Positions 1 through 6,602 of a stretch of DNA of 20,700 nt are shown in pieces. This stretch comes from Bacteroidales bacterium (lineage in GTDB: Bacteria > Bacteroidota > Bacteroidia > Bacteroidales > Muribaculaceae): NCBI GenBank assembly GCA_004554255.1, contig SFNC01000027.1:1-20700 (forward strand). Direction: 5' to 3'. The notes below the pieces were generated by a model. That model was not told the origin of the DNA, did not search any database, and saw only the letters and a program-made list of their open reading frames with translations. Position 1 is the first letter of the stretch, and the number at the start of each line of letters is the position of its first letter. Made by a program: the position numbers and the translations under genes.

Positions 1-1
1 C

Positions 2-97
2 ATCGGTCATGTAGCCCGCTACATTCCCTCTTCAACTTGCGAAATTTCCTCGAAAATACACCGCCCCTGCATTAACAAATATTGGGGAACGGGGTCT
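2..97 (-). repeat. Left copy of 96-bp terminal inverted repeat
   Basis: These 96 bases are the exact reverse complement of 20605-20700; position i pairs with position 20702-i without a mismatch. Matching stops at once beyond 97 (base 98 does not match 20604), so 97/98 is a real repeat boundary. Read on the minus strand the unit begins AGACCCCGTTCCCC, continues AATATTTGTTAATGCAGGGG, and further in contains a 7-bp stem with a 2-base loop (ATGTAGC/GCTACAT at 9-24). A shorter relative is at 4352-4415. The boundary falls between codons 99 and 100 of tag, so the repeat interrupts that gene. It may be the end of an insertion sequence or a non-coding repeat; no transposase is visible because the window ends here. 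Confidence 0.95.
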
Positions 98-394
98 AAC
101 TATGGCTGCGTGAATTTTTAGCCGGTTTTTTACAATGCCGTCAAAATGTCGTAACCTTTCCTCGTCGGCCGCAGTCATTTCCGCGACCTTTATAAAATCG
201 AAATTGTGGAATGCTTTGCGGTATCCGTCGCGTTTGCGCAGGACGGTAAGCCATGACAGACCGGCCTGCGCGCTTTCCAGAGTCAGGAACTCGAACAGAG
301 TAGTGTCGTCGGTTACTGGACGGCCCCACTCCTCGTCGTGATACCTTACATACAGCGGGTCGTTCCAGCACCACTGGCAACGTGTTGTGCTCAT
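32..394 (-). pseudogene. tag: Truncated DNA-3-methyladenine glycosylase I
   Basis: Tag removes 3-methyladenine from alkylated DNA. The 120-residue reading frame matches the N-terminal half of the family: C6 and H19 at the positions of two zinc ligands, then LESAQAGLSW with the active-site glutamate E40 and stacking W48, and an end of homology near KIHAAIV. Intact Tag is about 185-195 residues. Here codon 99 is the last native codon; residues 100-120 are read from the terminal repeat and resemble nothing in Tag. The C-terminal half, with the remaining zinc ligands, is missing, so the product is very probably inactive. The ATG overlaps the stop of the upstream acetyltransferase gene by 4 bases (ATGA), so the two were one operon. 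Family assignment is firm; the cause of the break (insertion, or inversion between repeats) is inferred. Confidence 0.85.
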
Positions 395-885
395 TGTCTG
401 CTTCTCTGATATGCGATGCGTGGAGTGCCGTTGGCGCAGATGATGGTGCCGCAGCGGACAAATCCCAGCCTCTCCGCGGCCCTTTGCATGGGAATGTTGC
501 GTTCGTGAGTGTCAAGCCTTATATTGTCAATGAGGCGGCTGCAGAACTCCACGCAACACTGCATCATGCCGTGGTATTTCCCGTTTGAGGCGATGCGGTG
601 AATGGTGCCGTATGGCAGATTATTGAGCCATTCGCCGTCCGTGATTACGCGATAAGTAGGGTCCGGGCCGATGATAAAGGCGAAGGTCATTACTATGTCG
701 CCATTAGAGTCAACCCCGACATAGTTGTTGCCGGCGGAAATGTCTGCGGCGGCAATCTCACGGGATGGATAGCCGTTAACCCATTGATTGGGGTTCCCGG
801 AGTCTCTCATGAATTGCCTGGCATGGCTGTAACATGCGATAATGTCATCTAAATCTGACAATTGTCCCTTGCGTATCTGTATCAT
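391..885 (-). CDS. GNAT family N-acetyltransferase
   Basis: Predicted 164-residue cytoplasmic acetyl-CoA-dependent acetyltransferase; the substrate cannot be told from sequence. It starts MIQIRKGQLSDL, the usual first strand and helix of a GNAT fold. The middle has an IHRIAS segment where acetyl-CoA binds, and the end has DTHERNIPMQRAAERLGFVR followed by GTII, the typical C-terminal GNAT motif of small Bacteroidetes members. The frame is open further upstream to 1113, but those 76 residues are low-complexity and read through the promoter region, so I chose the ATG at 885. It is translationally coupled to the broken tag gene downstream and divergent from asnA. Confidence 0.85.
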   Translation of the reverse strand: MIQIRKGQLSDLDDIIACYSHARQFMRDSGNPNQWVNGYPSREIAAADISAGNNYVGVDSNGDIVMTFAFIIGPDPTYRVITDGEWLNNLPYGTIHRIASNGKYHGMMQCCVEFCSRLIDNIRLDTHERNIPMQRAAERLGFVRCGTIICANGTPRIAYQRSRQ

Positions 886-977
886 TGTCGGGTATTTCAG
901 GCCATTACCTTTAGGCCGATTATTGACAATATTAATGTAGTCTCGGCGTTTCCTTCTGTGTGAGTATATATCGGGGA

Positions 978-985
978 CAAAGATA
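978..985 (-). promoter_or_regulatory. Probable -7 box for the GNAT-tag operon
   Basis: Read on the minus strand this is TATCTTTG, which fits the Bacteroidetes -7 consensus TAnnTTTG. It lies about 93 bases ahead of the chosen ATG at 885. The region some 20 bases further upstream is T-rich but has no clear TTG, so the -33 element is weak. Confidence 0.4.
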
Positions 986-1034
986 GTCAATTTTTTGCGA
1001 AAAGTGAAAATCTGGCAATAAAAATTGCCTATAA

Positions 1035-1066
1035 TTTGTAAACTTTCAGAATGTTTGCTACATTTG
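1035..1066 (+). promoter_or_regulatory. Promoter of asnA
   Basis: TTTG at 1035-1038, then 20 bases, then TACATTTG at 1059-1066, a good match to the Bacteroidetes primary sigma consensus. The expected transcript start is near 1070, giving asnA a leader of about 20 bases. It is divergent from the GNAT promoter. Confidence 0.7.
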
Positions 1067-1090
1067 TAGAACTTTTTACAAAATATAGAA

Positions 1091-2125
1091 ATGAGCCTGA
1101 TTATTCCTTCCAATTATAAGCTGAAACTGCTTCCGGAGACTACCGAGGTCGCCATCAAGATGATAAAGGACGACTTCCAGAAAAGAATCTCCACTGCCCT
1201 GGGCCTGCGGCGTGTTACCGCACCGCTGTTCATTATGTCCGGTACCGGTCTCAATGACGACCTTAACGGCGTGGAACGTGCCGTGTCTTTCCCGGTAAAG
1301 GCCATGGGCAATAAGAAAGCCGAGGTGGTACACTCCCTCGCCAAATGGAAAAGGGTGAAGCTTGGCGCCTATGACATTGCGCCGGGGTACGGACTGTACA
1401 CGGATATGAACGCTATACGCGCAGATGAGGACCTCGACAATCTGCATTCGCTTTATGTGGACCAGTGGGACTGGGAGAAGACCATACGCCCCGAGGACAG
1501 GACACTTGCGTATCTAAAGAATACCGTAAACAGTATTTTCAGCGCCATGAAAGAAACGGAACAGATGGTTTTCGAGAGATTCCCGCACATTACCCCCCGT
1601 CTGCCCGAGCAGATTGTGTTCATACACAGCGAGGAATTGCGGCGTATGTACCCGGATTTATCATCCACAGAACGTGAGCATGAGATTGCAAGACAATATG
1701 GCGCAGTGTTCTTGATAGGCATAGGCGGCCCTTTAGGCGACGGCAAACCTCACGATGGCCGTGCACCTGATTACGACGACTGGATTACCGAAAATGAGGA
1801 CGGATATTACGGCCTCAACGGCGACATCATTGTCTGGGACTCGGTCCTTGGCAGGTCCATAGAGCTGTCGTCGATGGGTATCCGTGTCAGCCCCGAATCG
1901 CTTTTGCGGCAGCTTGAGATGCGCGGATGCATGGAGCGTGCCGGGCTGAATTTCCACAAACGTCTGATAAACGGCGAGTTGCCATACTCCATTGGCGGCG
2001 GCATAGGCCAGAGCCGGTTGTGCATGTACCTGTTGCAGAAGGCGCATATCGGCGAGGTACAGGCCTCAATCTGGCCCGACGACCAAATTGAAGCCTGCGA
2101 GAAAGCCGGCATAAAGTTCATGTAG
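1091..2125 (+). CDS. asnA: Aspartate-ammonia ligase (asparagine synthetase A)
   Basis: AsnA makes asparagine from aspartate, ammonia and ATP in the cytoplasm, with an aspartyl-adenylate intermediate. The 344-residue product has the family's full length (about 330-345). Recognisable blocks are the N-terminal VTAPLFIMSGTGLNDDLNG, KRVKLGAYDIAPGYGLYTDM, YVDQWDWEK, and the C-terminal GELPYSIGGGIGQSRLCM, which is the class II aminoacyl-tRNA-synthetase-like catalytic core. The ATG at 1091 directly precedes the conserved start and sits about 25 bases after the promoter. It looks single-cistron: about 120 non-coding bases and a new promoter-like box precede the next gene. Confidence 0.97.
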   Translation: MSLIIPSNYKLKLLPETTEVAIKMIKDDFQKRISTALGLRRVTAPLFIMSGTGLNDDLNGVERAVSFPVKAMGNKKAEVVHSLAKWKRVKLGAYDIAPGYGLYTDMNAIRADEDLDNLHSLYVDQWDWEKTIRPEDRTLAYLKNTVNSIFSAMKETEQMVFERFPHITPRLPEQIVFIHSEELRRMYPDLSSTEREHEIARQYGAVFLIGIGGPLGDGKPHDGRAPDYDDWITENEDGYYGLNGDIIVWDSVLGRSIELSSMGIRVSPESLLRQLEMRGCMERAGLNFHKRLINGELPYSIGGGIGQSRLCMYLLQKAHIGEVQASIWPDDQIEACEKAGIKFM

Positions 2126-2213
2126 GGACATTCTCCGGCCCATTTTAGCAATAAGGCACAGTCGTGATGATAGATTTGCAGGCTCGGGCAACTCTATTAT
2201 CAAAATATTTGAT

Positions 2214-2221
2214 TAAATTTG
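2214..2221 (+). promoter_or_regulatory. Possible -7 box for the RelA/SpoT gene
   Basis: TAAATTTG fits TAnnTTTG and lies 24 bases before the ATG at 2246. I see no convincing TTG about 20 bases upstream. Confidence 0.4.
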
Positions 2222-2245
2222 GCAACTTAACCCCCATTAGTTATC

Positions 2246-4138
2246 ATGCAGAACGATTACAGCAGAATTATTCAGGAGCGGGCCGACCATGTGTTCAATG
2301 TTATGGCCAAGCGAGTTTCGGCAGAGGAGATGTGCCGTATCCGCGCGGCTTTCGAGCTGGCACTGGAGGCTCATGCGCCTCAGAAACGCAAAACCGGAGA
2401 GCCGTATATCTTACATCCTATAGCGGTGGCGACTATCGCGGCGGAGGAACTGATGCTCGGCGCCAACCCGGTTATAGCTTGTTTTCTACATGATGTTGTG
2501 GAGGATACGCCTTACACTATAGAGGACATCCGGGAGCGGTTCGGCGATGATGTGGCTTTCCTGGTGCGCGTAGTTACCAAAAAGCCGACTCACGACTATG
2601 AGCTGTCAAAGCAGCTGGACAACTACCGTCAGCTGCTCAACTCAATGCAGTACGACATTCGCGCGATACTTGTGAAACTCGCCGACCGCCTGCACAATAT
2701 GCGTACATTGGCGTCAATGAAGCCCGAAAAGCAGATGAAGATTGCCGGCGAAACCGACTATTTCTATGCGCCGCTGGCCAACCGCCTCGGTCTGTACAAC
2801 ATCAAGACGGAGCTGGAAAACCTGTCGTTCCGTTTCAGATGCCCTGACGAATTTGACGAGATTTCTGCCCTTATAGCCAGGCATGTGGAGGCCAACAAGG
2901 ACAATTTGGAGACCTTCCGCGGGCAGATCGCCGACGCTCTTGCCGCTGCCGGGATAAAAGCACGGGTGTACGTGGACTATCGCAGGCCATTCAGTCTGTG
3001 GCGCAAGATGAAGAAATACGGCGATGACTTCAACCATCTAAAGTACCGTCACTTTGTGGAGGTGGTGTTCGACGAGACGCAGACCTCGCAGAGCGAGAAG
3101 GAGATGGCCATGCGGATATATTGCATCCTCACGGATCGCTTCAAGGAGAAGCATTGCAGCATGAGCAATTATGTGGACTCGCCCAAGGAGAACGGCTATC
3201 AGAGCATTCACGTCAAACTGCTGCCTGACTTCGGCCGCTGGCAGGAGCTCCACATCAGCAGCGAGGCGATGATTCGCCAGTCGCAGCTGGGCTGTGTCGC
3301 CGAGCGTACCGAAAGCAATATCAAGATGTGGATTGAGAAATTCCGTAAGGTGTTGCACGATACCATCAGCAGTCCCAAGCGCGACGAGCGGTACATGGAG
3401 GATATTATCACCGCATTCTATAATGATGATATTCAGGTGTTTACGCCCACTGGCGACAAGATTATCCTGCCGCAGAACGCTACAGTTATAGATTTTGCCT
3501 ACGAGGTGCACACTGCCCTTGGCGACCATGCCCGGTATGCGCGAATAAACAATCGCCTGGAGCCGGTGGACGCAAGGCTGAGGCGTGGAGATGTCATAGA
3601 AATTTTTACGGACGAGGAATCGCACCCCGAGCAGGACTGGGAGACCTTTGCCCATACCTTCAAGGCACGCAAGGCAATTCGCCGTTATCTGGAGAATGTG
3701 CCCAAGCCGCTGTACTGCCGCTGCCCCGAGTGCAATCCCATACCGGGCGAGGAGGTGATAGGCATACGCAATCATTACGACCCGGAAATGATTACAGTGC
3801 ATAAGCGTGACTGCCGTATGGCCATAAGTATGGCATCGTCTTACGGCGACGACGTGGTGTCGGTGGACTTCCTGCCCGACAGGACTCTATATCCCGTGAC
3901 GTTGAGAGTCAGGGCCGTGGACCGCAGTCACCTGTTTATAGACCTGGTGGACTGTATTACAAACACATTTCACCTTTCCATGGAGTCGTTCAATACTCAG
4001 ACCGCACGCAATATCGTGGTTTGCCGAATCCGTTTCGGGGTCCACTCGCACTCCGAGCTCAAGACAATAATAAACCATATATCGGCCATTGACGGTGTGG
4101 ACGAGGTTCGCCATCTTGACGAAGAAGATATAATCTGA
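2246..4138 (+). CDS. RelA/SpoT family (p)ppGpp hydrolase, synthetase motifs eroded
   Basis: This 630-residue protein is a long RSH enzyme controlling the alarmone (p)ppGpp. Domain order: HD hydrolase (about 20-200) with H57, H82-D83 in LHDVVEDT and D147 in KLADRLHNM, all metal-site residues present; synthetase (about 230-370); TGS (about 395-456); a conserved-cysteine region with CRCPECNPIPGEEVIG and HKRDC; and a C-terminal ACT domain (about 548-625). In the synthetase, GYQSIH remains, but the usual DLLAIR block reads KYRHFVEV, EVQIRT reads ELHISS, and the following H-AE-GVAAHW block is unrecognisable. I infer a hydrolase-dominant protein. Length is about 100 residues below typical SpoT/Rel (about 735). 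Its stop overlaps the ATG of a transporter remnant (TGATG). Not named spoT because Bacteroidetes carry two long RSH proteins. Confidence 0.9.
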   Translation: MQNDYSRIIQERADHVFNVMAKRVSAEEMCRIRAAFELALEAHAPQKRKTGEPYILHPIAVATIAAEELMLGANPVIACFLHDVVEDTPYTIEDIRERFGDDVAFLVRVVTKKPTHDYELSKQLDNYRQLLNSMQYDIRAILVKLADRLHNMRTLASMKPEKQMKIAGETDYFYAPLANRLGLYNIKTELENLSFRFRCPDEFDEISALIARHVEANKDNLETFRGQIADALAAAGIKARVYVDYRRPFSLWRKMKKYGDDFNHLKYRHFVEVVFDETQTSQSEKEMAMRIYCILTDRFKEKHCSMSNYVDSPKENGYQSIHVKLLPDFGRWQELHISSEAMIRQSQLGCVAERTESNIKMWIEKFRKVLHDTISSPKRDERYMEDIITAFYNDDIQVFTPTGDKIILPQNATVIDFAYEVHTALGDHARYARINNRLEPVDARLRRGDVIEIFTDEESHPEQDWETFAHTFKARKAIRRYLENVPKPLYCRCPECNPIPGEEVIGIRNHYDPEMITVHKRDCRMAISMASSYGDDVVSVDFLPDRTLYPVTLRVRAVDRSHLFIDLVDCITNTFHLSMESFNTQTARNIVVCRIRFGVHSHSELKTIINHISAIDGVDEVRHLDEEDII

Positions 4139-4289
4139 TGTATATTACCATAATAACACTCCTTGTTGCCGCTGCCGGCTTTGTGTGGGGGCGTACACGT
4201 TCATGGACTACGTAAAGGTGGGCGCGCCCCTTCAGATCATACTGGGTATACTTATGATACTCGTTATCCCGCTCATATTCCCGTTTTAA
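4138..4289 (+). pseudogene. Collapsed SLC13 (DASS) permease gene: both ends joined, middle deleted
   Basis: Two transporter pieces sit side by side in different frames. From the ATG at 4138 the frame reads MYITIITLLVAAAGFVWGR, like the first membrane helix of bacterial SLC13 sodium/anion symporters, then ends after 23 residues. From about 4197 another frame reads TFMDYVKVGAPLQ and a hydrophobic stretch ending LIFPF and a stop at 4287-4289, the usual C-terminus of the same family (the DYVKVG-PL motif is characteristic). Intact members have roughly 450-620 residues, so well over a kilobase of the middle is gone. The junction lies near 4187-4199. The start overlaps the RSH stop codon, so the intact gene was probably translationally coupled to it. 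The family call rests on two short segments. Confidence 0.7.
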
Positions 4290-4308
4290 GCCCCGCGTAT
4301 AAAACTTA

Positions 4309-4345
4309 AACTTCCGGCGTTGCGTCAGTCGCAACGCCGGAAGTT
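4309..4345. terminator. Strong bidirectional hairpin terminator
   Basis: A perfect 16-bp stem (4309-4324 with 4330-4345) closes a 5-base loop (TCAGT); CTTCTT follows on the plus strand. It lies between the RSH/transporter remnant, reading rightward, and the rubredoxin gene, reading leftward, so it can end transcription from both sides. There is no long T run. Confidence 0.75.
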
Positions 4346-4351
4346 CTTCTT

Positions 4352-4415
4352 AGACCCCGTTCCCCTCATCGCCTTAGCGCTTTCGGAGAAAGAATATTTG
4401 TTAACGCAGGGGTCT
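4352..4415. repeat. 64-bp relative of the terminal repeat
   Basis: The element opens with AGACCCCGTTCCCC and closes with AATATTTGTTAACGCAGGGG followed by TCT. The terminal repeats contain the same two blocks in the same order, directly joined and with one base change (AATGC instead of AACGC). Here they are separated by 27 bases (4366-4392) that contain a small CTTTC/GAAAG stem. The outer 7 bases at each end form an inverted repeat (AGACCCC/GGGGTCT), unlike the window-end copies, which continue into CGGTG instead of TCT. Its last base is the last base of the rubredoxin stop codon. It could be a miniature mobile element or an intergenic palindrome family. Confidence 0.75.
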
Positions 4416-4576
4416 TAATTCTCAAGTTCAAACTGGTCCTTGCCAACGCCGCAAAGCGGGCAAACCCAGTCATCGGGCAGGCCGGCGAACGGTGTTCCGG
4501 GAGCGATGCCGTTTTCGGGATCTCCTACAGCGGGGTCGTATACCCAGCCGCAAACTTCACAAACATATTTATCCAT
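4415..4576 (-). CDS. Rubredoxin
   Basis: A 53-residue iron protein that carries single electrons in the cytoplasm, in anaerobes often to rubrerythrin or superoxide reductase. All four iron-binding cysteines are present as two pairs, C6-x2-C9 (YVCEVCGWVYDP) and C39-x2-C42 (WVCPLCGVGKDQF), with the typical GDPENGIAPGTPF segment between them. Length is normal for the family (50-56). The stop codon shares one base with the 64-bp repeat, so the gene survived that junction intact. A TAATTTTG box at 4583-4590 (minus strand) could be its promoter but would leave almost no leader. No partner enzyme gene is adjacent. Confidence 0.95.
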   Translation of the reverse strand: MDKYVCEVCGWVYDPAVGDPENGIAPGTPFAGLPDDWVCPLCGVGKDQFELEN

Positions 4577-4653
4577 AATCATCAAAATTAAGGTTAGTAG
4601 ATGAAAAAAATGAATTTTGTCGGTTATATTATTGACTTTTAATTAGTTATTCC

Positions 4654-4684
4654 TTGCAATAGTCCATGAAAATTAGTAACTTTA
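4654..4684 (+). promoter_or_regulatory. Promoter ahead of the transposase-DUF488 chimera
   Basis: TTG at 4654-4656, exactly 20 bases, then TAACTTTA at 4677-4684, one base off TAnnTTTG. The ATG follows 25 bases later. It may be the original transposase promoter. Confidence 0.5.
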
Positions 4685-4708
4685 AAGAAAAGTTTGACCG
4701 CTTTTTCC

Positions 4709-4888
4709 ATGAAAGTTACGACAACTCCCAAGGACTGCGACAAAGTTAATAAAATCGTCCCGATTATGCAAGAGCATCTTGGCCCGGTAATTAATTTGGT
4801 TCGCATAAAATTGCTTGCGTTTGTTCTTCACGCCCTTTGTGTTGTGCAGACCGTCAGCCTACACAAGATAGCGTCGGCAATGCCTACG
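4709..4888 (+). mobile_element. Fragment of an IS4-type transposase (N-terminus only)
   Basis: The 60 residues from the ATG at 4709 resemble the start of IS4-family transposases found in Bacteroidetes: an opening helix region, then IKLLAFVLHALCVVQTVSLH and KIASAMP, where intact proteins continue into an RRIQRF-type segment. Nothing of the catalytic DDE core follows in any frame before the polymerase gene. The element is therefore a dead remnant. Assignment rests on remembered similarity of a short segment. Confidence 0.55.
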
Positions 4889-5047
4889 AGGTTTGAGAAA
4901 CGTTATAAGGCCGAACTGCAAAATAATCCCGCGTTCCGGTATCTCGTCAAGGAAATCGCTGACAAACCGCGTGTTATATTATATTCTTCTCACGACAGTG
5001 AATATAATAATGCCGTCATAGTACGAGACATGCTCATCAACGGTTAA
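4709..5047 (+). pseudogene. In-frame chimera: transposase N-terminus joined to DUF488 C-terminus
   Basis: One open frame of 112 codons has two unrelated halves. Residues 1-60 are the transposase fragment described separately. Residues 61-112 contain RFEKRYKAEL, then PRVILYSSHDSEYNNAVIVR, which matches the C-terminal part of DUF488 proteins (RYRAEL ... VTLLYAARD-EHN-AV-L). DUF488 proteins are about 115-120 residues and of unclear function; their N-terminal half is absent here and not seen just upstream. The simplest reading is an IS insertion into a DUF488 gene followed by a deletion. A TTG codon in frame at 4694 is a possible but less likely start. An intact promoter-like sequence precedes the frame, so a fusion protein might still be made; no function is implied. 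Confidence 0.6.
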
Positions 5048-5094
5048 AAGAAATTTTTTTGCCGGTGGGAATGGTTTTTGCACAGGGAATTGCG

Positions 5095-5102
5095 TAACTT
5101 TG
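5095..5102 (+). promoter_or_regulatory. -7 box almost touching the Y-family polymerase start
   Basis: TAACTTTG is an exact TAnnTTTG match, only 4 bases before the ATG at 5107. The start codon cannot move downstream because the catalytic aspartate is residue 11, so the transcript would be leaderless or nearly so. No good -33 element stands at the usual distance, and I see no LexA-like operator. Confidence 0.45.
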
Positions 5103-5106
5103 CGGT

Positions 5107-6594
5107 ATGGCTAAGCATCGGCAGTACATAGCTATTGACCTGAAGAGCTTCTATGCTTCGGTGGAGTGTGTCGAGCGGAGGTTGGATCCGCTTGACGCAT
5201 GCCTCGTTGTCGCCGACAAGAGCCGTACTGATAAGACGATATGCCTGGCTGTGTCGCCGGCGCTAAAGGCATACGGCATTCCCGGACGCCCGCGCCTTTT
5301 CGAGGTCGTGCAGAGGCTCCGCGAAGTTAACCGGACGCGTGGCAACAGCGGGAGGTCGGCATCGGCACGTAAGCTTGCCGGGCGTCATGACCTGGCCGTG
5401 GACTACATTGTGGCGCCGCCGCGAATGCGTCTGTACATGGAATATTCCACGCGCATATACAGTATATATCTGCGCCACGTGGCGGCCGAGGACATCCATG
5501 TGTACTCCATTGACGAGGTGTTTATAGACGCTACAGCGTACTTGGACACGTATGGCATCTCGGCGCATGAGCTGGCCATGCGTATGATTCGCGAGGTGCT
5601 CAGGGAAACCGGGATAACCGCCACGGCCGGGATAGGCACGAACATGTACCTCTGCAAGGTCGCCATGGATATAGTGGCGAAAAAGATGCCGCCGGACCGG
5701 GATGGCGTCCGTATCGCCGAGCTTGACGAGATGAGCTACAGGCAAAAGCTGTGGGCGCATACTCCGCTGACGGATTTCTGGCGCGTGGGACGCGGTATTG
5801 CGCGGCGCCTGGAGGCGGCCGGTATATGTACTATGGGAGATGTGGCACGCGCTTCGCTGAATCATGAGAACTGGCTATACCAACAGTTCGGCGTAAATGC
5901 CGAGTTGCTGATAGACCATGCCTGGGGATGGGAGCCGGTGTCTATGGCACAGGTCAAGGAATATCATCCGGACTCAAGGTCAATGTCGAGCGGGCAGGTG
6001 CTGCAATCTGCGTACTCGTTTGATAAAGCCAAGACTGTGATACGGGAGATGGCCGACAATGTGGCCCTTGACCTGGTGGAGCAGGGGCTTGTCGCCGGTC
6101 AGATTGTGCTCACGGTGGGATATGACAGGGAGTCGCTGACAAACCCCGAGATTCGGTCAAAATACCATGGCAAGATTACGCTGGACCACTACGGGCGCCA
6201 GGTGCCGTACCATGCCCACGGAACCGCCAATTTCAAGAGCTATACATCATCGTCAAGGCTGATGATACAGCTTGTCACAGAGCTGTATGAGCGTATTGTA
6301 GACCCGATTCTCCTTATCCGTCGCCTTACGCTGTCCGTGAACTGCATCCTGCCCGAGTCCCGAATCCCGCAGAAGCCGAAGGTCATGCAGCTGGATCTGT
6401 TCACGGACTATGAGGAGCTCAGGCGGCGACAGCGCGCCGAGGAACGGGACTTTGCCCGCGAGCGCAAGCGTCAGGAGGCGATAATCAGCCTGCGCAGGCA
6501 ATTCGGCAAAAACGCCATATTAAAGGGCCTGAATTATGGCGAGGGAGCCACTCAGCGCGACCGCAACCAACAGATAGGCGGACATCACCAATAA
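5107..6594 (+). CDS. Y-family (DinB/UmuC-type) translesion DNA polymerase
   Basis: Error-prone polymerase that copies past damaged bases. The 495-residue protein has the family's palm motifs: AIDLKSFYASVE with metal-binding D11 and steric-gate Y16, and YSIDEVFID with D136-E137. Then come TATAGIGTNMYLCKVAMD, helix-hairpin-helix motifs (about 225-250), a little-finger domain (about 290-415), and a charged Arg/Glu-rich tail (about 430-495). It is longer than DinB (about 350), and the layout resembles UvrX/UmuC-like polymerases of Firmicutes and their mobile elements. A beta-clamp binding motif may be QLDLF near 435. The next gene, 8 bases on, encodes a YolD-like protein, the usual partner of that group. 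The ATG is fixed by the nearby catalytic motif. Confidence 0.92.
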   Translation: MAKHRQYIAIDLKSFYASVECVERRLDPLDACLVVADKSRTDKTICLAVSPALKAYGIPGRPRLFEVVQRLREVNRTRGNSGRSASARKLAGRHDLAVDYIVAPPRMRLYMEYSTRIYSIYLRHVAAEDIHVYSIDEVFIDATAYLDTYGISAHELAMRMIREVLRETGITATAGIGTNMYLCKVAMDIVAKKMPPDRDGVRIAELDEMSYRQKLWAHTPLTDFWRVGRGIARRLEAAGICTMGDVARASLNHENWLYQQFGVNAELLIDHAWGWEPVSMAQVKEYHPDSRSMSSGQVLQSAYSFDKAKTVIREMADNVALDLVEQGLVAGQIVLTVGYDRESLTNPEIRSKYHGKITLDHYGRQVPYHAHGTANFKSYTSSSRLMIQLVTELYERIVDPILLIRRLTLSVNCILPESRIPQKPKVMQLDLFTDYEELRRRQRAEERDFARERKRQEAIISLRRQFGKNAILKGLNYGEGATQRDRNQQIGGHHQ

Positions 6595-6602
6595 AGATAA
6601 TT

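Noticed and set aside
886..1113. Upstream extension of the GNAT reading frame on the minus strand
   Set aside because: The 76 extra residues resemble no GNAT N-terminus, cover the divergent promoter region, and overlap the asnA start; ATG 885 opens the conserved fold.
2164..2493. Plus-strand frame overlapping the RSH start
   Set aside because: It lies in another frame of a well-supported gene and shows no family resemblance.
4059..4334. Minus-strand frame across the RSH end, transporter remnant and hairpin
   Set aside because: It runs through a palindrome and two gene fragments and matches nothing I know.
5040..5110. SOS/LexA operator before the polymerase gene
   Set aside because: No inverted palindrome of LexA type was seen, so damage regulation is not claimed.
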